Shown one piece after another: positions 21,646 through 32,123 of a stretch of 64,000 nucleotides of DNA. This stretch comes from Ustilago trichophora (lineage: Eukaryota > Basidiomycota > Ustilaginomycetes > Ustilaginales > Ustilaginaceae). The stretch covers positions 62,001 through 126,000 of the forward strand of contig OOIN01000039.1 in assembly GCA_900323505.1 (NCBI GenBank). Reading direction: 5' to 3'. Positions within the stretch are counted from its first letter, which is position 1; each line of letters opens with the position of its first letter. The position numbers and the translations under genes are program-made. Under the pieces are notes generated by a model, which searched no databases, was not told the DNA's origin, and saw nothing but the letters and a program-made list of their open reading frames with translations.

Positions 21646-22502
21646 TGTTTGTCGTCGTTGTTGTTGCTGCAAAACCAGCTGCAGAACTTGGCGCTTTGTT
21701 CACGATTCGTCTCGAGGGAAGATAAGGGATGGTTGCAAGTGTGTATATGTGAGATGGAGCGAAGACAGGAGGGGGACACGGGCATCAGGTCTGAGCGCTT
21801 TTATGCTAGCTCGATGGCTGGAGACATGTTGCTTGAGCGGGTCACATTGTGCTGCTTAGCTCTTCGTGCACGGCCTGTAGTGCTTTTGCCACACAGAACC
21901 GTGGACTTGCAAGCCAGTGTCAAGATGCCCAAGACCGGACAGATGTTTCCAGCAGATCACAACACTAGTCAAAGTCGTCTTTGTCAACATCAACTGCGCA
22001 CAATCCTCGTCTTTCATCGCACTAAAGACATCCTTCGGCGCAAAACAAGTTCATCCCAACCATTCGAACCATCGCTCTCTTGGAACGGCTTCTTCACCAA
22101 CTGCAACAATGCACATCGAAGCACGAACCCAAGCATCATCCGCCATCTCATAAACTCAATCAGTGACAGCCTGTATGCCGAATCAACAGCACTAAGTATA
22201 GTCTACCTGTCACAACAACGGAAACCGTCAAACGTTAGCCTATAAAACTAGCCTGACTTCATTTGCAGCCCTCTCGCACACCCCCTTTCTTTCCCCGCCT
22301 TTTCTCTCGTGTCCCTGCAGACCCAAATGAGCCGTACACAGCCTCACATCTAACTTGAGCCCTCACCAAGGACCACTAGTGTGGTGTTGAACAAGGTGCG
22401 TCAAATGATGGCTCGATCGAATGCTCGAAGACATGATCCTTGTAGTCAGATAGAAATACAATTTACATAATATTTGCAATGTTGGGTCGACCAGTCACAA
22501 CA
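21646..22502. other. Upstream region of cutinase polyprotein gene
   Basis: No gene recognised between the polyprotein ATG and the tRNA gene. It is presumably promoter DNA. The open frame 21649-22245 on the plus strand has no protein-like character. Confidence 0.45.
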
Positions 22503-22610
22503 GCTTCGTTAGCGTAGTTGGATTATCGCATCCGTCTAATACACGGTGCCTCAGAACAATTCTGAGTTTGTTACAACGGAAGGTCACTGGTTCGAGCCCA
22601 GTACGGAGCA
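22503..22610 (+). tRNA. tRNA-Ile(AAT), with 33-nt intron
   Basis: A full cloverleaf can be drawn. Acceptor GCTTCGT (22503-22509) pairs with ACGGAGC (22603-22609), discriminator A22610. The D-stem GCG/CGC is present. Anticodon stem TCCGT (22531-22535) pairs with ACGGA (22576-22580); the loop is CTAATA plus A. The variable loop is AGGTC and the T-arm ACTGG-TTCGAGC-CCAGT pairs perfectly. The intron 22542-22574 sits at the canonical position after base 37. It contains a perfect 7-bp hairpin CTCAGAA-CAA-TTCTGAG and a TTA that can pair with the anticodon region. The spliced loop CTAATAA matches that of fungal tRNA-Ile(AAT). The isotype rests on the anticodon, so it depends on the intron position. 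Confidence 0.82.
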
Positions 22611-22991
22611 TTTCTCTTTTTGCATTTTTTTTTTTCCTGGTTAGGAATGTTTTTTTGTTTCCCGACACCCACATTCAGCCTTTCGTGAATTACTTCGAAT
22701 GCATCAACGCTGTCGACGCTGTGTCGGTCCGAAGGCATATATTGTGAGCGAACTCTGTAGAAAGAGCTTTGGCATCGAAGGCGTTGATGAAGGCCGTGCA
22801 TCATCCGCTTGCAAAATGAATACTCTGCACAGACGGTGTTGCTGGCACTGGATTTATCGATTCTCTTCGATTTCAACCAATTCCTCGACGGAGGGCACCG
22901 CCAAAGCGTCTCAGCCCTTAACTCATCAACGCATGTCGAATCGTTCCTTATCTGTCCGAAGTAAATGATAACAAAAGTGTAGACCTCTCGC
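22611..22991. other. Short intergenic region after tRNA
   Basis: A T-rich stretch right after the tRNA (22615-22660) fits a polymerase III terminator. The remainder is the 3' flank of the membrane-protein gene. No other feature seen. Confidence 0.5.
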
Positions 22992-24191
22992 TTATTTCGC
23001 AGTGCCTCCATCAATGCTAGGTACTCGGAACTGGAACTCTCCACTACTACTCTGCCTCACCCCTTCCTCCCTACCTTTCCCTTTGTCTTCGATTCCACCC
23101 TCCTTTTTCTCGTTCTCCTCCACCACCCCTACCTCGGGGGATACTTTCTTCTCTTCCGGAAACCCAATTGTCTGACCAGCCAGCTTCTCATCCTTCACCC
23201 CGACCTCTTCATCATCACCTGGAAGCGGTCGACCAAACCAACCCTCCCCACTACCCCACGTCGCCGCAATATACAGCGCCACACCTGCCAAAAACGTCAG
23301 CACCGTCATCGTACATAGCGGAATGAGCAGAATCTTTCTGATCCTCTCCCATGCCGAACCGGGAATCGGATCCGAAACAATCGTCCCACCTCCTTTTGGA
23401 TGATACGGCTTTTCTGTCGAATGAGCCGTTGGGGAACTGTGTATTTTGGTACTGAGAGACTTTTCCGTGGGCGCCTTTGACGTACGGGTGACGGCGAGCT
23501 TCGGAGTGGCGGTGGCGGTGCGTGATCGCGCTGTACGGACACGTGTTGGCTTGGGAGCTGTCGTACGCTGCGAACGTGCTTTTGTCGTGCGAGCAGGCTT
23601 GGCCTTGGTAGTGCGACTACGGGTCTGCTTGGCAGCTTTTGATTTAGAAGCGGATTTGTGAGTGGAATGCCGCTCAGACTTGGCAGATCTTGTCTTGGCT
23701 GCTCGACGAGTGGTGGTATGAGGGTGTGTCGTCTTGCTCTTGACTGCTCGCTCTGTTGTGCTTCGTGTAGGCCGAGTTTCCGCCGAGGTTCGGGGACTGG
23801 GTTGAGTCGGGCTGACGGGCTGGCTTGAGGTTATTATGGGGAGCGGTTGATCTGTGCTTGCTGCTGGAGCTTCTGTGGATGTACTATGTATCGCTGTTGA
23901 GATGGGAGCTGGATTGGTGCTCGGATTCGTGACTGTGTTCGACGAGGAAGTGGTTGAGCTGGTTGAGCTCGTCGTACCAGACGTCGACGCAGTAGAGCTC
24001 GTACTGCTTGAGCTGCTGGTGCTGTTGGTCTGGATGGAATCTGTAGAGGCTGTCGTAGTCATCATCGTCGTCGATGCTGCTGCTGTTGAGCTAGAGCTTG
24101 AGATCGGCGCGCTGGTCACGAAAGCGGTGCTCATGACCGAGATCACGAGCGCAAGCAAAAGCGCGCGGCGCCATCGTGACACTTCCACCAT
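22992..24191 (-). CDS. Ser/Thr-rich type I membrane protein with basic ectodomain
   Basis: 399 residues from ATG 24191. The N-terminal signal segment (RALLLALVISVMSTAFVTSA) is followed by a very Ser/Thr-rich stretch (30-145), which is probably O-glycosylated. A strongly basic Lys/Arg/Thr region (147-250) carries irregular TTKA/RTT-type repeats. A single membrane helix spans about 288-311 (ILLIPLCTMTVLTFLAGVALYIAA). An acidic cytoplasmic tail (GDDEEVG, EENEKKEGG) completes it. The architecture resembles fungal cell-surface sensors or mucin-like proteins (WSC/Msb2-type layouts), but no Cys-rich sensor domain is visible, so function is not assigned. The frame is open further upstream (to 24608) without protein-like sequence. 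Confidence 0.6.
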   Translation of the reverse strand: MVEVSRWRRALLLALVISVMSTAFVTSAPISSSSSTAAASTTMMTTTASTDSIQTNSTSSSSSTSSTASTSGTTSSTSSTTSSSNTVTNPSTNPAPISTAIHSTSTEAPAASTDQPLPIITSSQPVSPTQPSPRTSAETRPTRSTTERAVKSKTTHPHTTTRRAAKTRSAKSERHSTHKSASKSKAAKQTRSRTTKAKPARTTKARSQRTTAPKPTRVRTARSRTATATPKLAVTRTSKAPTEKSLSTKIHSSPTAHSTEKPYHPKGGGTIVSDPIPGSAWERIRKILLIPLCTMTVLTFLAGVALYIAATWGSGEGWFGRPLPGDDEEVGVKDEKLAGQTIGFPEEKKVSPEVGVVEENEKKEGGIEDKGKGREEGVRQSSSGEFQFRVPSIDGGTAK

Positions 24192-25186
24192 GTTGCCCTT
24201 TGTTGCTGGACGAATGCTCGTTACCGTTAGACGAGATGATATTGACGCTATTATTTGTCCTTGCTGATGATGGTGAGATAGTAAAGGAATATGTAGCTGA
24301 ATCGTCAAAGGGACAGACATGTAGCGTGGAAGGGAACGCTCGCGAAGCCCGCCTGCCAGCCGGACGCGATCCCATCTGGCCATCAAACAAAAATCTGCCA
24401 AACCTTCCCATCTGCTGAACTCGCTACACCACATACGCCTACTTCCAACACCTCTAGCCGCCGCTTTCCAACACCGAATACCGGAAAAAGAAAGAGCAGA
24501 CCAGCGCCGCGGAATTCGCCACGAGGCGTAGCAGCGTCCACACCTCTTTTTCGCCATATGTACAAAAAAAAATTCCCGCATCTGTGGCGCTTGGTGTGTT
24601 CGCTCCAAGTCGCCGTAAAAAGGCGAAAAGACGTCACGTCAAACAATGCCCCACGTGGAATGCGGAAAAAATCGAAAAATGAAAATAAAATTTAGATTTC
24701 CTCCTGCCGTTCGCCCCAATTCACAGCACACCGTGAGAGCATCTTTTGAGCTCCGACAATTCGAGCGAACAAAACTGCCTTCCGTCGCTCGACGGGTCGG
24801 GGCGAATGTGCGACCCTACACTGCGGTAAGCTCATCGGACTGCTGTTTCAGATTGGTGTGGGTAGCATTGTGACACCGGGTAGCAATCAGTCTCCTTCTG
24901 TTCTGGGCTGGGGTCGTTTCAGGCAGGTTTCGTAGAGGAAGTCCGAACTGGCAAAGATTTAGAACAGATTCTTTTTCATGTTTTTCACAGAGGCAACGGT
25001 GGCAGTCAGAATGGACAGGCAAAGAGAGAGATTTAGAGCTGTGAGAGAAAAATCTATTTCTAAGTGACCAGAGGAAAAGGCTTCTAATATACAGGAGAGT
25101 GACAATGCGATGTGAGCGAGCAGACTATGAACAAGAGAGTTGAAGATTCTTTTCCTTTTGGTTTGAAGTTAGAGAAAAAAGAAATT
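24192..25186. other. Intergenic region
   Basis: Contains upstream DNA of the membrane protein (minus) and the 3' flank of the nucleotide-sugar dehydrogenase (minus). No gene recognised. Confidence 0.45.
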
Positions 25187-26725
25187 TTACTTGGTAAAGT
25201 AAATGACCTTTGCAGAGGTGAGCTTTTCGAGGATGGCGAGTTCGCTAGCGATAGGCTTTTGCGCAACGACAACGGCGTCAAAGTGCGAATCGAACTTGTC
25301 GGCATCCTGGAAAGTCGCCGAGGGTACCTTGGCCCACTTGTCGGAAGTGACGAATTCGTCGACGTAGCTGACCTCTACTCCGAGCTCGGTGAGCTTGTCA
25401 GCGAGCGAGACGGTGGGTGCGTAGGCGAGGGAGGCCTCACCGCGCTTGAAACCCATTCCGACAATGGCAACCGAGACCTTGCCGGACCTGGAAAGAGTGG
25501 TGTGATTCTCGGCGGCGATCTGGGCGACTTCGACGGCTTTGGCGATGGGTCGCTGCTGGTTGGCGAGTGCGGCGTTGCGTAGGAGGGGGAGGTCGCAGTT
25601 GGCGAAGAGGTAGAAAGGGTTGACGGGGATGCAGTGTCCACCGGCACCGAGGGAGGGCGAGTAAGGCATGAATCCGAAAGGCTTGGTGGAGGAGGCCATG
25701 ACAACCTCGTGAACGTCAACTCCGTGCTTGGCGCAGGCATCGGCGATCTCGTTGACGTAGGCAATGTTGACCAAGCGCTGGCAATTTTCGTAGAGCTTGG
25801 TGAACTCGGCCACCTCGGGCTTGGAGACGGGAACGACCTTGTTGAAGACGCGCGAGTAGAGCTCGGTGATGCGCTCGAGCGAGGGCTGGTCAAGACCCGA
25901 GACAACCTTGGGGATGTCCTCGAAGGCGGGGAATGTGCGTCCAGGGTCGACGCGCTCGGGGCTGAATCCGACGTGAACACCCTTTGCAAGGAGAGGGGAG
26001 AAGAGCTCACGAGTCATACCAACGGTGACGGAGGACTCGACGACAACGGTAGAACCGGGCTGAGCAATGCGAGAAACCATGTTGAATGCTGATCGAATGT
26101 GTGTCTGGTCGACCTGGCTGAGATCGGCGGTGAGGAGAGTAGGAACAGAGACAAGGCAGAGGTCGAACGACTTGGTCCTGTCATCGGCTTCGAGATCCGA
26201 GATGAAGGTGACGTTTGGGTTGTTGCAGTGCACCTTGCGAAGGTACTGGCATCGGTTTTCGGAAACGTCGAAAGCGACGACCTCGTAAGCGGAAGAGAAA
26301 CGTTCCATCAGGTGGGCGCCGACAAAGCCAACACCAACGACGAGAACAGTACCGTAGGTCGAGGGCTTGTCGGACTTCATAGCAGCATCGGCAGCCGAGT
26401 CCGAGCCAAAGAAGGTGACCTTGCTGGGGGAAGGAGTGGGCGAGGGAGAAAGACTGTCCTGGGAAGCGGTGAGCGAGGGGCATCGCTGCATAGCAGTGAA
26501 GGAGAAGTTGGCAAGATCCTCGGTCTCCATGTCGTCCTCATCTTCGGAAACATCAGCAGAGCCGGAAGAGTTGGAGGAGGAGGTGGTCTTGGCGACGGCG
26601 GGGTAGTTGGAGTTGAGGACGGGGGTCAAGAGGCGGACGACATCGAGAGCCTCCTTGGCGGGGGTCTCGACGACGACCTTGCCCGAGCCGAGGGTGGGGA
26701 GGGAAGTGCGTTCGGTAAACGACAT
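25187..26725 (-). CDS. Nucleotide-sugar dehydrogenase, UDP-HexNAc 6-dehydrogenase type
   Basis: 512 residues. The N-terminal ~115 residues are Ser/Pro-rich with an acidic patch (SEDEDDMETED) and are absent from typical family members. Then follows the UDP-sugar dehydrogenase fold: Rossmann motif GVGFVG (131-136), SSVTVGMTR, FSPERVDPG, YENCQRLVNIAYVNE, catalytic Cys365 in GAGGHC followed by IPVNPFY, and the C-terminal UDP-binding domain (VGMGFKRGE...). SPERVDPG and GHCIPVNP are the signature of the WbpA/WecC class acting on UDP-GlcNAc or UDP-ManNAc; classical UDP-glucose dehydrogenase has NPEFL there. The reaction would be NAD-dependent two-step oxidation to a UDP-uronic acid. Substrate is inferred from motifs. 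It is an uncommon gene for a basidiomycete, so bacterial ancestry is possible. Confidence 0.8.
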   Translation of the reverse strand: MSFTERTSLPTLGSGKVVVETPAKEALDVVRLLTPVLNSNYPAVAKTTSSSNSSGSADVSEDEDDMETEDLANFSFTAMQRCPSLTASQDSLSPSPTPSPSKVTFFGSDSAADAAMKSDKPSTYGTVLVVGVGFVGAHLMERFSSAYEVVAFDVSENRCQYLRKVHCNNPNVTFISDLEADDRTKSFDLCLVSVPTLLTADLSQVDQTHIRSAFNMVSRIAQPGSTVVVESSVTVGMTRELFSPLLAKGVHVGFSPERVDPGRTFPAFEDIPKVVSGLDQPSLERITELYSRVFNKVVPVSKPEVAEFTKLYENCQRLVNIAYVNEIADACAKHGVDVHEVVMASSTKPFGFMPYSPSLGAGGHCIPVNPFYLFANCDLPLLRNAALANQQRPIAKAVEVAQIAAENHTTLSRSGKVSVAIVGMGFKRGEASLAYAPTVSLADKLTELGVEVSYVDEFVTSDKWAKVPSATFQDADKFDSHFDAVVVAQKPIASELAILEKLTSAKVIYFTK

Positions 26726-29313
26726 TGTGTGTAAAGTATGTGAAGAAGGAAAGAGGGAGAAAGTGAAGCTTGGGAAGGCTGAAGGTGGAGGGAGAGGAGT
26801 GTGAGGATGAGGATAGTTGGTGATGGGGAATGACAAACTCGAGGATGCGAGGATGAGGGTTATATATTGAACGAGATCTGAAATAAGCAAACAGCCAAGA
26901 AACCATGCTCTCGTAACGAAACAAACAACCCGCGGGAACTTTGTCCATACAGCCAAAGTCAAGCCCTCCCATGTCTCCGGTAGACTTTGTTCACGCAAGA
27001 GTCGCCTTGACCGTCGGCACGTTGGACCACGTTCATGTTCAGCATACGAGCGAACGGGGATCGCAGATCGCGGAGAAATCTTGAATCGCATGAAAGGACG
27101 AGGCGGCTGGCACGGTGAAGCTTTGTTGCTGTTCGCTCGACGGGGAGGAAAAGGTTTAGGTTCAAGAAGGAAGAAACTCTACTGCGCTTGGTCACTCGGA
27201 GATGTGAAACAGAGTGTGAGCGTGAGAAGATCGAGGATGACCAGCAGCCGCTTTTGGTAAGTTGGCTGCGAATGGCGGTGCATATGTTCGCTCATGGGGA
27301 AGGTGTAGTGTGAGACAGGTAGTAAGCTGTAGATATTGAGCTCGATGAGAGAGGGCTGACGGGAATCAGGCTGCAGAGCAGTGAGTTGGCGAACGGTGGA
27401 CGAAGTCGCGAACAACATACTAGTCGTCGACTGCCTCCATCTCGCATTTCTTCCTGCTCGTCGAGCAGAAATTAGACCGCTCAGCATCCGACGAAGCATG
27501 TTGTTCTCACACTGGCGAGCTATACTTGGATGCGGTTTTCGCTTTGTCGTATTGATGTTGAGACGAACTCGAAAGGCAATGCCGAGCAGGTATCGCAGGA
27601 GTGCCTTATTTGCACTGTGTTTCGACTGCCTGACGCTGGAAGAGGCTTTCTGGCGGAAGGGCAGAGCTGTCGGCTCGGGTGATCACCAAGCGAATGGGAC
27701 GAACCTGTCCACTTTGAACTCGCTGATTCGCAACAGTGCGACAGGAGATCAAGGTCGCGGGTAGACCAGAGACAGATCGGGGACGAGGGGAGCATGGCAG
27801 AGTGGACAGCCAGGAGGGAAGGGCTTGCGTGGGAGAAATCGCCATGTGTCGTCGTCAGGCACTTCCAGAGAAGCGAAAAAGGGCTAGTTGTGAACTGGCA
27901 GAGACGGATGGGCAGAGAGGCAGGAATTCGCTCCATGCCAGCTTGGACATGCTGCCATCATCACCGAAAGTTGTTCTCGGGCGGATGCAAGCATGCTAGC
28001 AAGGTTCTACGATACAGCACGATCTGTACGCCCAGCATGTCAGAGTGGCAGATGGTGGTCGCTTGGAATTCAGCTCCGACGGTGCAGGTTTGGTCAATTC
28101 CCTCCAAGCTCGGTCGGGCGGGGCTGTATTCGTGGGCAGAGTCAAGGCGGATGCACAAGGCGTTCAAATTGGAAAAATGGAAATTCAAAAAAAAAAAAAA
28201 GAAAAAAAAGGCGAATCAGAAGAGCGAAAAGGGTGTGTGACGTTTGTTCTCTGCACGTCTGCGCTCAGCGGAATTCAAAATGAAATTCAGCCTTTTGTTT
28301 AAATGAAAATGCGCAGAAAAGCGAAAAATTGTGCGCAATTTTGGCAGTTTTGGACGTGAAGAGTGGAACCCAGAGAAATCCTCTGCTCACATGCGCCAAG
28401 TGCGGATCTGGCACTCTCTGTTTCGCCAAGTCGTGTTCGCCTCAGATCGTCGGTTCGCATGAAGCTCACTCTCTTACCACACAGCACAGCACATTACAGC
28501 AGAACAGTATATCGCACTCTCCAAGCCCAGTCTTTTCTCCATCGCAATGCTCGGAGCAGTCACAACCTTTTCTCTCTTCCCAGCTTTCACAGCGTCCCGT
28601 TCCCACGCCGTCGGTTCGAATGCAAAAGAGGCGCTTAGCTGCGACTCTTCCATCGAGTGCTGTACAGTTTCGCCCCATCTCGTGGAACCATCAACTCTAA
28701 TCGCTTCCTTCCATCTCCACTCAAATCCCTCACTGCTTCTTTGAGGTAAGCCACGTCGACAACAGCTCAATGCAGCCACACAGAGGCGCTTAGCAACGCA
28801 TAGCCTCTATTCCTCGGGACCAACAAGCCACACTTTTCGTGCAAAACAAGGATGCAGGATGCCCTCATCGAAAGATCTCTTGCTCGCTGCTGATCTTACA
28901 ACCCCGACAAGCGCTCGCCTTGTTACTTTTCTTCCCGCTGCTTTCGCATGAGACCCTGAGACCAACAGTTCAGTCCGTGCTCAATGCATTGGGAAGACCG
29001 GTGCCATCGATCTAATCGCTTTTCGTCTGTCATCTGCTAAAGTCACAATTCTTCCGATCTTGCAAAGATCCCGGCATGGTTCGCACGTGCAGCTCATGCC
29101 GAGTGTCTCTTTTTACCACCTTTGTCATTTTGCTGCTCAGTCGATCCACTTTGTTTATCTTGCTCTTTCTTCTCAACCACACTCATTCCTTCAACGCTTC
29201 GAACGACGTCGTCCAACATACCATCCCAGCAGCAAGCAAGCGTCAACTTCAAGCTCGACCTTGATTCGCAACAGCTATCACAGAGCGGTCAAGCCGATAG
29301 AAACGCTACAATC
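26726..29313. other. 2.6 kb divergent intergenic region
   Basis: Upstream DNA of the nucleotide-sugar dehydrogenase (minus) and the chitin-synthase-like gene (plus). An interrupted A tract lies at 28189-28209. Open frames here are short and not protein-like. The frame of the downstream gene is open from 29122, but that leader looks untranslated. Confidence 0.45.
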
Positions 29314-31947
29314 ATGAGCGACGGACGTGAAGGAAGCAGCCAGGGCAACCAGCAACGAGATGCTGTAGCCTCATCGTCTTCTTCAGCTCCATCGACGTCG
29401 AGAACTCCGTTCCAGTTTGCCCCTGTTCCAGCCAGATTCAGGCGTCATCTGGATCCCAACGCCGCTCCAGCGCCAGCGCTACCTCCAGTGGTCAGAGAGC
29501 TCTCGAGCAGGCGCGAGTCCTATGCTTCTGCTTCGGCCTCCAGCGATGGTGAAGGGGACGATGACTTTGACGATCGCAACCTCAATACCTTTCGCTTCTC
29601 GCGAGGATACACATCCAACTACCCAACCAGCTATCTTGGTGCAACTGCTCCCACGACGCCCACAACACCATTGACGCCCATAACTCCCATCACACCAGGG
29701 CTGCACAGGCCAGGCTCGTATCTCAAGACGGAGCGCCGCAAGTCTGGCTTATCCAGTCAGGCGTTTGCCGCCCACCAGCAGACTCTAGCATCGACGTCTA
29801 TGGCTACCGCCGAGCTCGAGCCGATCCAGACAGAAGGAGTGGTTCCTACGACTCCTACTTCCATACCAGAAGAGCAAATCGAGGAGCAAGCTGAGGAACA
29901 GCCAAGAACGTCCGCAGCTTCCAACGCCGAGTCATCATCTGCCAGTCTTTCCAGCGATTCCAGACGCAACAGCACAGCCGAGTCCATACACGTTGAGACT
30001 GAGCCAGCAACCCAGCCGCAGCCTCTCCGCACTCGACTTCGAGAGCGTCACACCGATCCATCAGCGCCGACACAGACGCTCGAGCAAGACCCTTTCGCCG
30101 ACTCGAATGGAGTTCCCTCTGTAGCACCGGCGCCCGCCTCCAACCCATTCCTCTCCCCAGAAGAGATGCAGCCATCCAACGACCTCGACAAAGACCGCGA
30201 TGTCGAAAAGATCGGAATGGTCTCGGAAGGTGGCAAGATGGCTTTCGATGGAGATAAGTTCCCAGACTACGCCCCACTCGTCCAGTCGCGCGTCACAGCA
30301 GGTCGTTGGGGCCTGATGATGGCCATCGGCGCGCTCAACATGGGACTCATCATTCTCTTCCTGTTCCTTGCGCCTGCAGGCGCATCCTTGGTGGTCATGG
30401 TGGCGCTCAAGTCTCGAGATATTCTTTCGGTGCTCTGGCAGAGCCTGCTGTTCATCATCGATATGGTCTCAAAGCCGTTCCGCAAGAAGAAGGAGGTTGT
30501 CATTCACCCACCTCGTAAGATCGTCAGTCTAGTGCCCGTCTACAAGGAGTCTACGCAGGATGTGCTTGACACTGTCGATTCGATCGTCCACGACAACCCT
30601 GTGCGCCCGCAAGACTTCAACATCATTGCCATCATGGCTGATGGGTTTGACGTTGAAGACGATGTCATCGTCCAGGAAACCATCTGCAGGGTCGATGACT
30701 CGCCTTACTTCTCCTGGAAGATTCGCGAATCAGCCTTCCGACTTCAGTTCGGCTACCGCATGGGCCTGCCCATCATGATTGTACGCAAAGTGAAGAACGC
30801 CGGCAAGAAGGACTCGCTCATCTTTGCCTTCGACCTCTTCAACAGCGACAACGAGGCTACAGGACACTGCAACTCCGAAGCAAGAGCAACGGTGCTCGAC
30901 CACATTCGTAGGCTCTACAACCAGCCAGATCTCGAGTATTTCGATTTTGTCTTTTGTACTGACGCCGACACTAAGATCCTCGCTGGTTCGGTGAATGTCC
31001 TGGCGGATCGCCTGATGGATGAAGGCGAACAGACCGTGGGAGCGTGCGGCATTGTCGAAGCGGATTTCGAGAAGCCCGGTCGCAGTTTGCGCACCTGTGG
31101 TCTCTGGTACTTTTGGGATCACTTCCAAGGTTTCCAATACACTTACGGTCAATGGATTCGACGACGCTCCGAGTCCTCCTGGGGCCGCGTCACCTGCATG
31201 CCCGGTGCCATCACCATGCTCCGCACCGGAAGCATTCTGGGTCAAGCCTCTGCTGAGTACCGCAAACACGTGCAAGATGGCAACCTAATCAATCGACAGG
31301 TGCAATACCAAGGCACCGATCGACGACTCTGCTGGTCCATCATCTCGCGTTCCAAATCCGTCCGCACCGTTCTCGAAACGCGTGCCGCTTGCTTCACCAT
31401 TCCCCCACAATCTCTCTCGCACTACCTCTCGCAACGCCGCCGCTGGGGATCCAACGCCTACTTTAACGCATTCGTCACCTTGACCCAGCAAAACCAGCAC
31501 CTCGTCACCCGTGCATGGATGAGCCTCGAATTGACCCGTTCGACCCTCGTCTTTTTCAGGATGTACAACTTTGCCCATTTCGTCTACAACCTCGTGACCA
31601 AGTTTAGCATCATCGGCGTTGCCCCACTATTGGCGATCACACTGTTGCCTCAGATCTGGTTCCTGCTGTTTGTTGCAATTCCGACCAAGAGATACAGGCC
31701 CATCCTGCACCATCTGCTGTATGGAGCGGTGCTGAACAGGCTCTGCAGTATCGTGCTCACGCCGACGGTGTATGCAAACGTGTTGTTGGGCTTTGGAGAT
31801 TTCAGATGGGGCAAGTCTCATACGGGCGCAAATGCGGCGAATAAGCCGTCCGAGGGTCTGCAAGACCCGGAGAAGTCGGCAGATGCAATGGAACGAGGAG
31901 AATCGAGACCATGCACACCACCAAAGGATCAAACCGAGATCTGTTAA
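29314..31947 (+). CDS. Divergent chitin-synthase-like family 2 glycosyltransferase
   Basis: 877 residues from ATG 29314 (MSDGREGSS). The N-terminal ~300 residues are disordered, Ser/Thr/Pro/Glu-rich and probably cytosolic. Two hydrophobic segments follow (WGLMMAIGALNMGLIILFLFLAPAG; DILSVLWQSLLFIIDMV). The GT-A catalytic region starts with VSLVPVYKES and includes the DxD-type motif FCTDADT (Asp550), GTDRR (Asp669) where chitin synthases carry an EDR motif, and the chitin-synthase signature QRRRW (707-711). C-terminal membrane helices contain FSIIGVAPLLAITLLPQIWFLLFV. Chitin synthases polymerise GlcNAc from UDP-GlcNAc at the plasma membrane. The GTDRR and QRRRW-GSN contexts differ from the common classes, so the polymer made is uncertain. 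It may be a chitin synthase subclass or a related polysaccharide synthase. Confidence 0.75.
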   Translation: MSDGREGSSQGNQQRDAVASSSSSAPSTSRTPFQFAPVPARFRRHLDPNAAPAPALPPVVRELSSRRESYASASASSDGEGDDDFDDRNLNTFRFSRGYTSNYPTSYLGATAPTTPTTPLTPITPITPGLHRPGSYLKTERRKSGLSSQAFAAHQQTLASTSMATAELEPIQTEGVVPTTPTSIPEEQIEEQAEEQPRTSAASNAESSSASLSSDSRRNSTAESIHVETEPATQPQPLRTRLRERHTDPSAPTQTLEQDPFADSNGVPSVAPAPASNPFLSPEEMQPSNDLDKDRDVEKIGMVSEGGKMAFDGDKFPDYAPLVQSRVTAGRWGLMMAIGALNMGLIILFLFLAPAGASLVVMVALKSRDILSVLWQSLLFIIDMVSKPFRKKKEVVIHPPRKIVSLVPVYKESTQDVLDTVDSIVHDNPVRPQDFNIIAIMADGFDVEDDVIVQETICRVDDSPYFSWKIRESAFRLQFGYRMGLPIMIVRKVKNAGKKDSLIFAFDLFNSDNEATGHCNSEARATVLDHIRRLYNQPDLEYFDFVFCTDADTKILAGSVNVLADRLMDEGEQTVGACGIVEADFEKPGRSLRTCGLWYFWDHFQGFQYTYGQWIRRRSESSWGRVTCMPGAITMLRTGSILGQASAEYRKHVQDGNLINRQVQYQGTDRRLCWSIISRSKSVRTVLETRAACFTIPPQSLSHYLSQRRRWGSNAYFNAFVTLTQQNQHLVTRAWMSLELTRSTLVFFRMYNFAHFVYNLVTKFSIIGVAPLLAITLLPQIWFLLFVAIPTKRYRPILHHLLYGAVLNRLCSIVLTPTVYANVLLGFGDFRWGKSHTGANAANKPSEGLQDPEKSADAMERGESRPCTPPKDQTEIC

Positions 31948-32123
31948 ACCCTGCCAAGCTGACCTAGACCATATTTGCATATATCTATACCCACTTCAAT
32001 CAATTGCAAAACAAAGCTTGATTTCAACGGACCGAGTAGCGACAGTGAGGGAACTAGGCTAATTAAACGCGATCTACGAGACTGAAACCGAATCTATGAG
32101 AGAGGAACGAGAAAAGAAATCTT

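Noticed and set aside
20768..21859. Pro-rich plus-strand ORF (363 residues)
   Set aside because: Antisense of Gly-rich codons in the cutinase polyprotein; no start context or domain.
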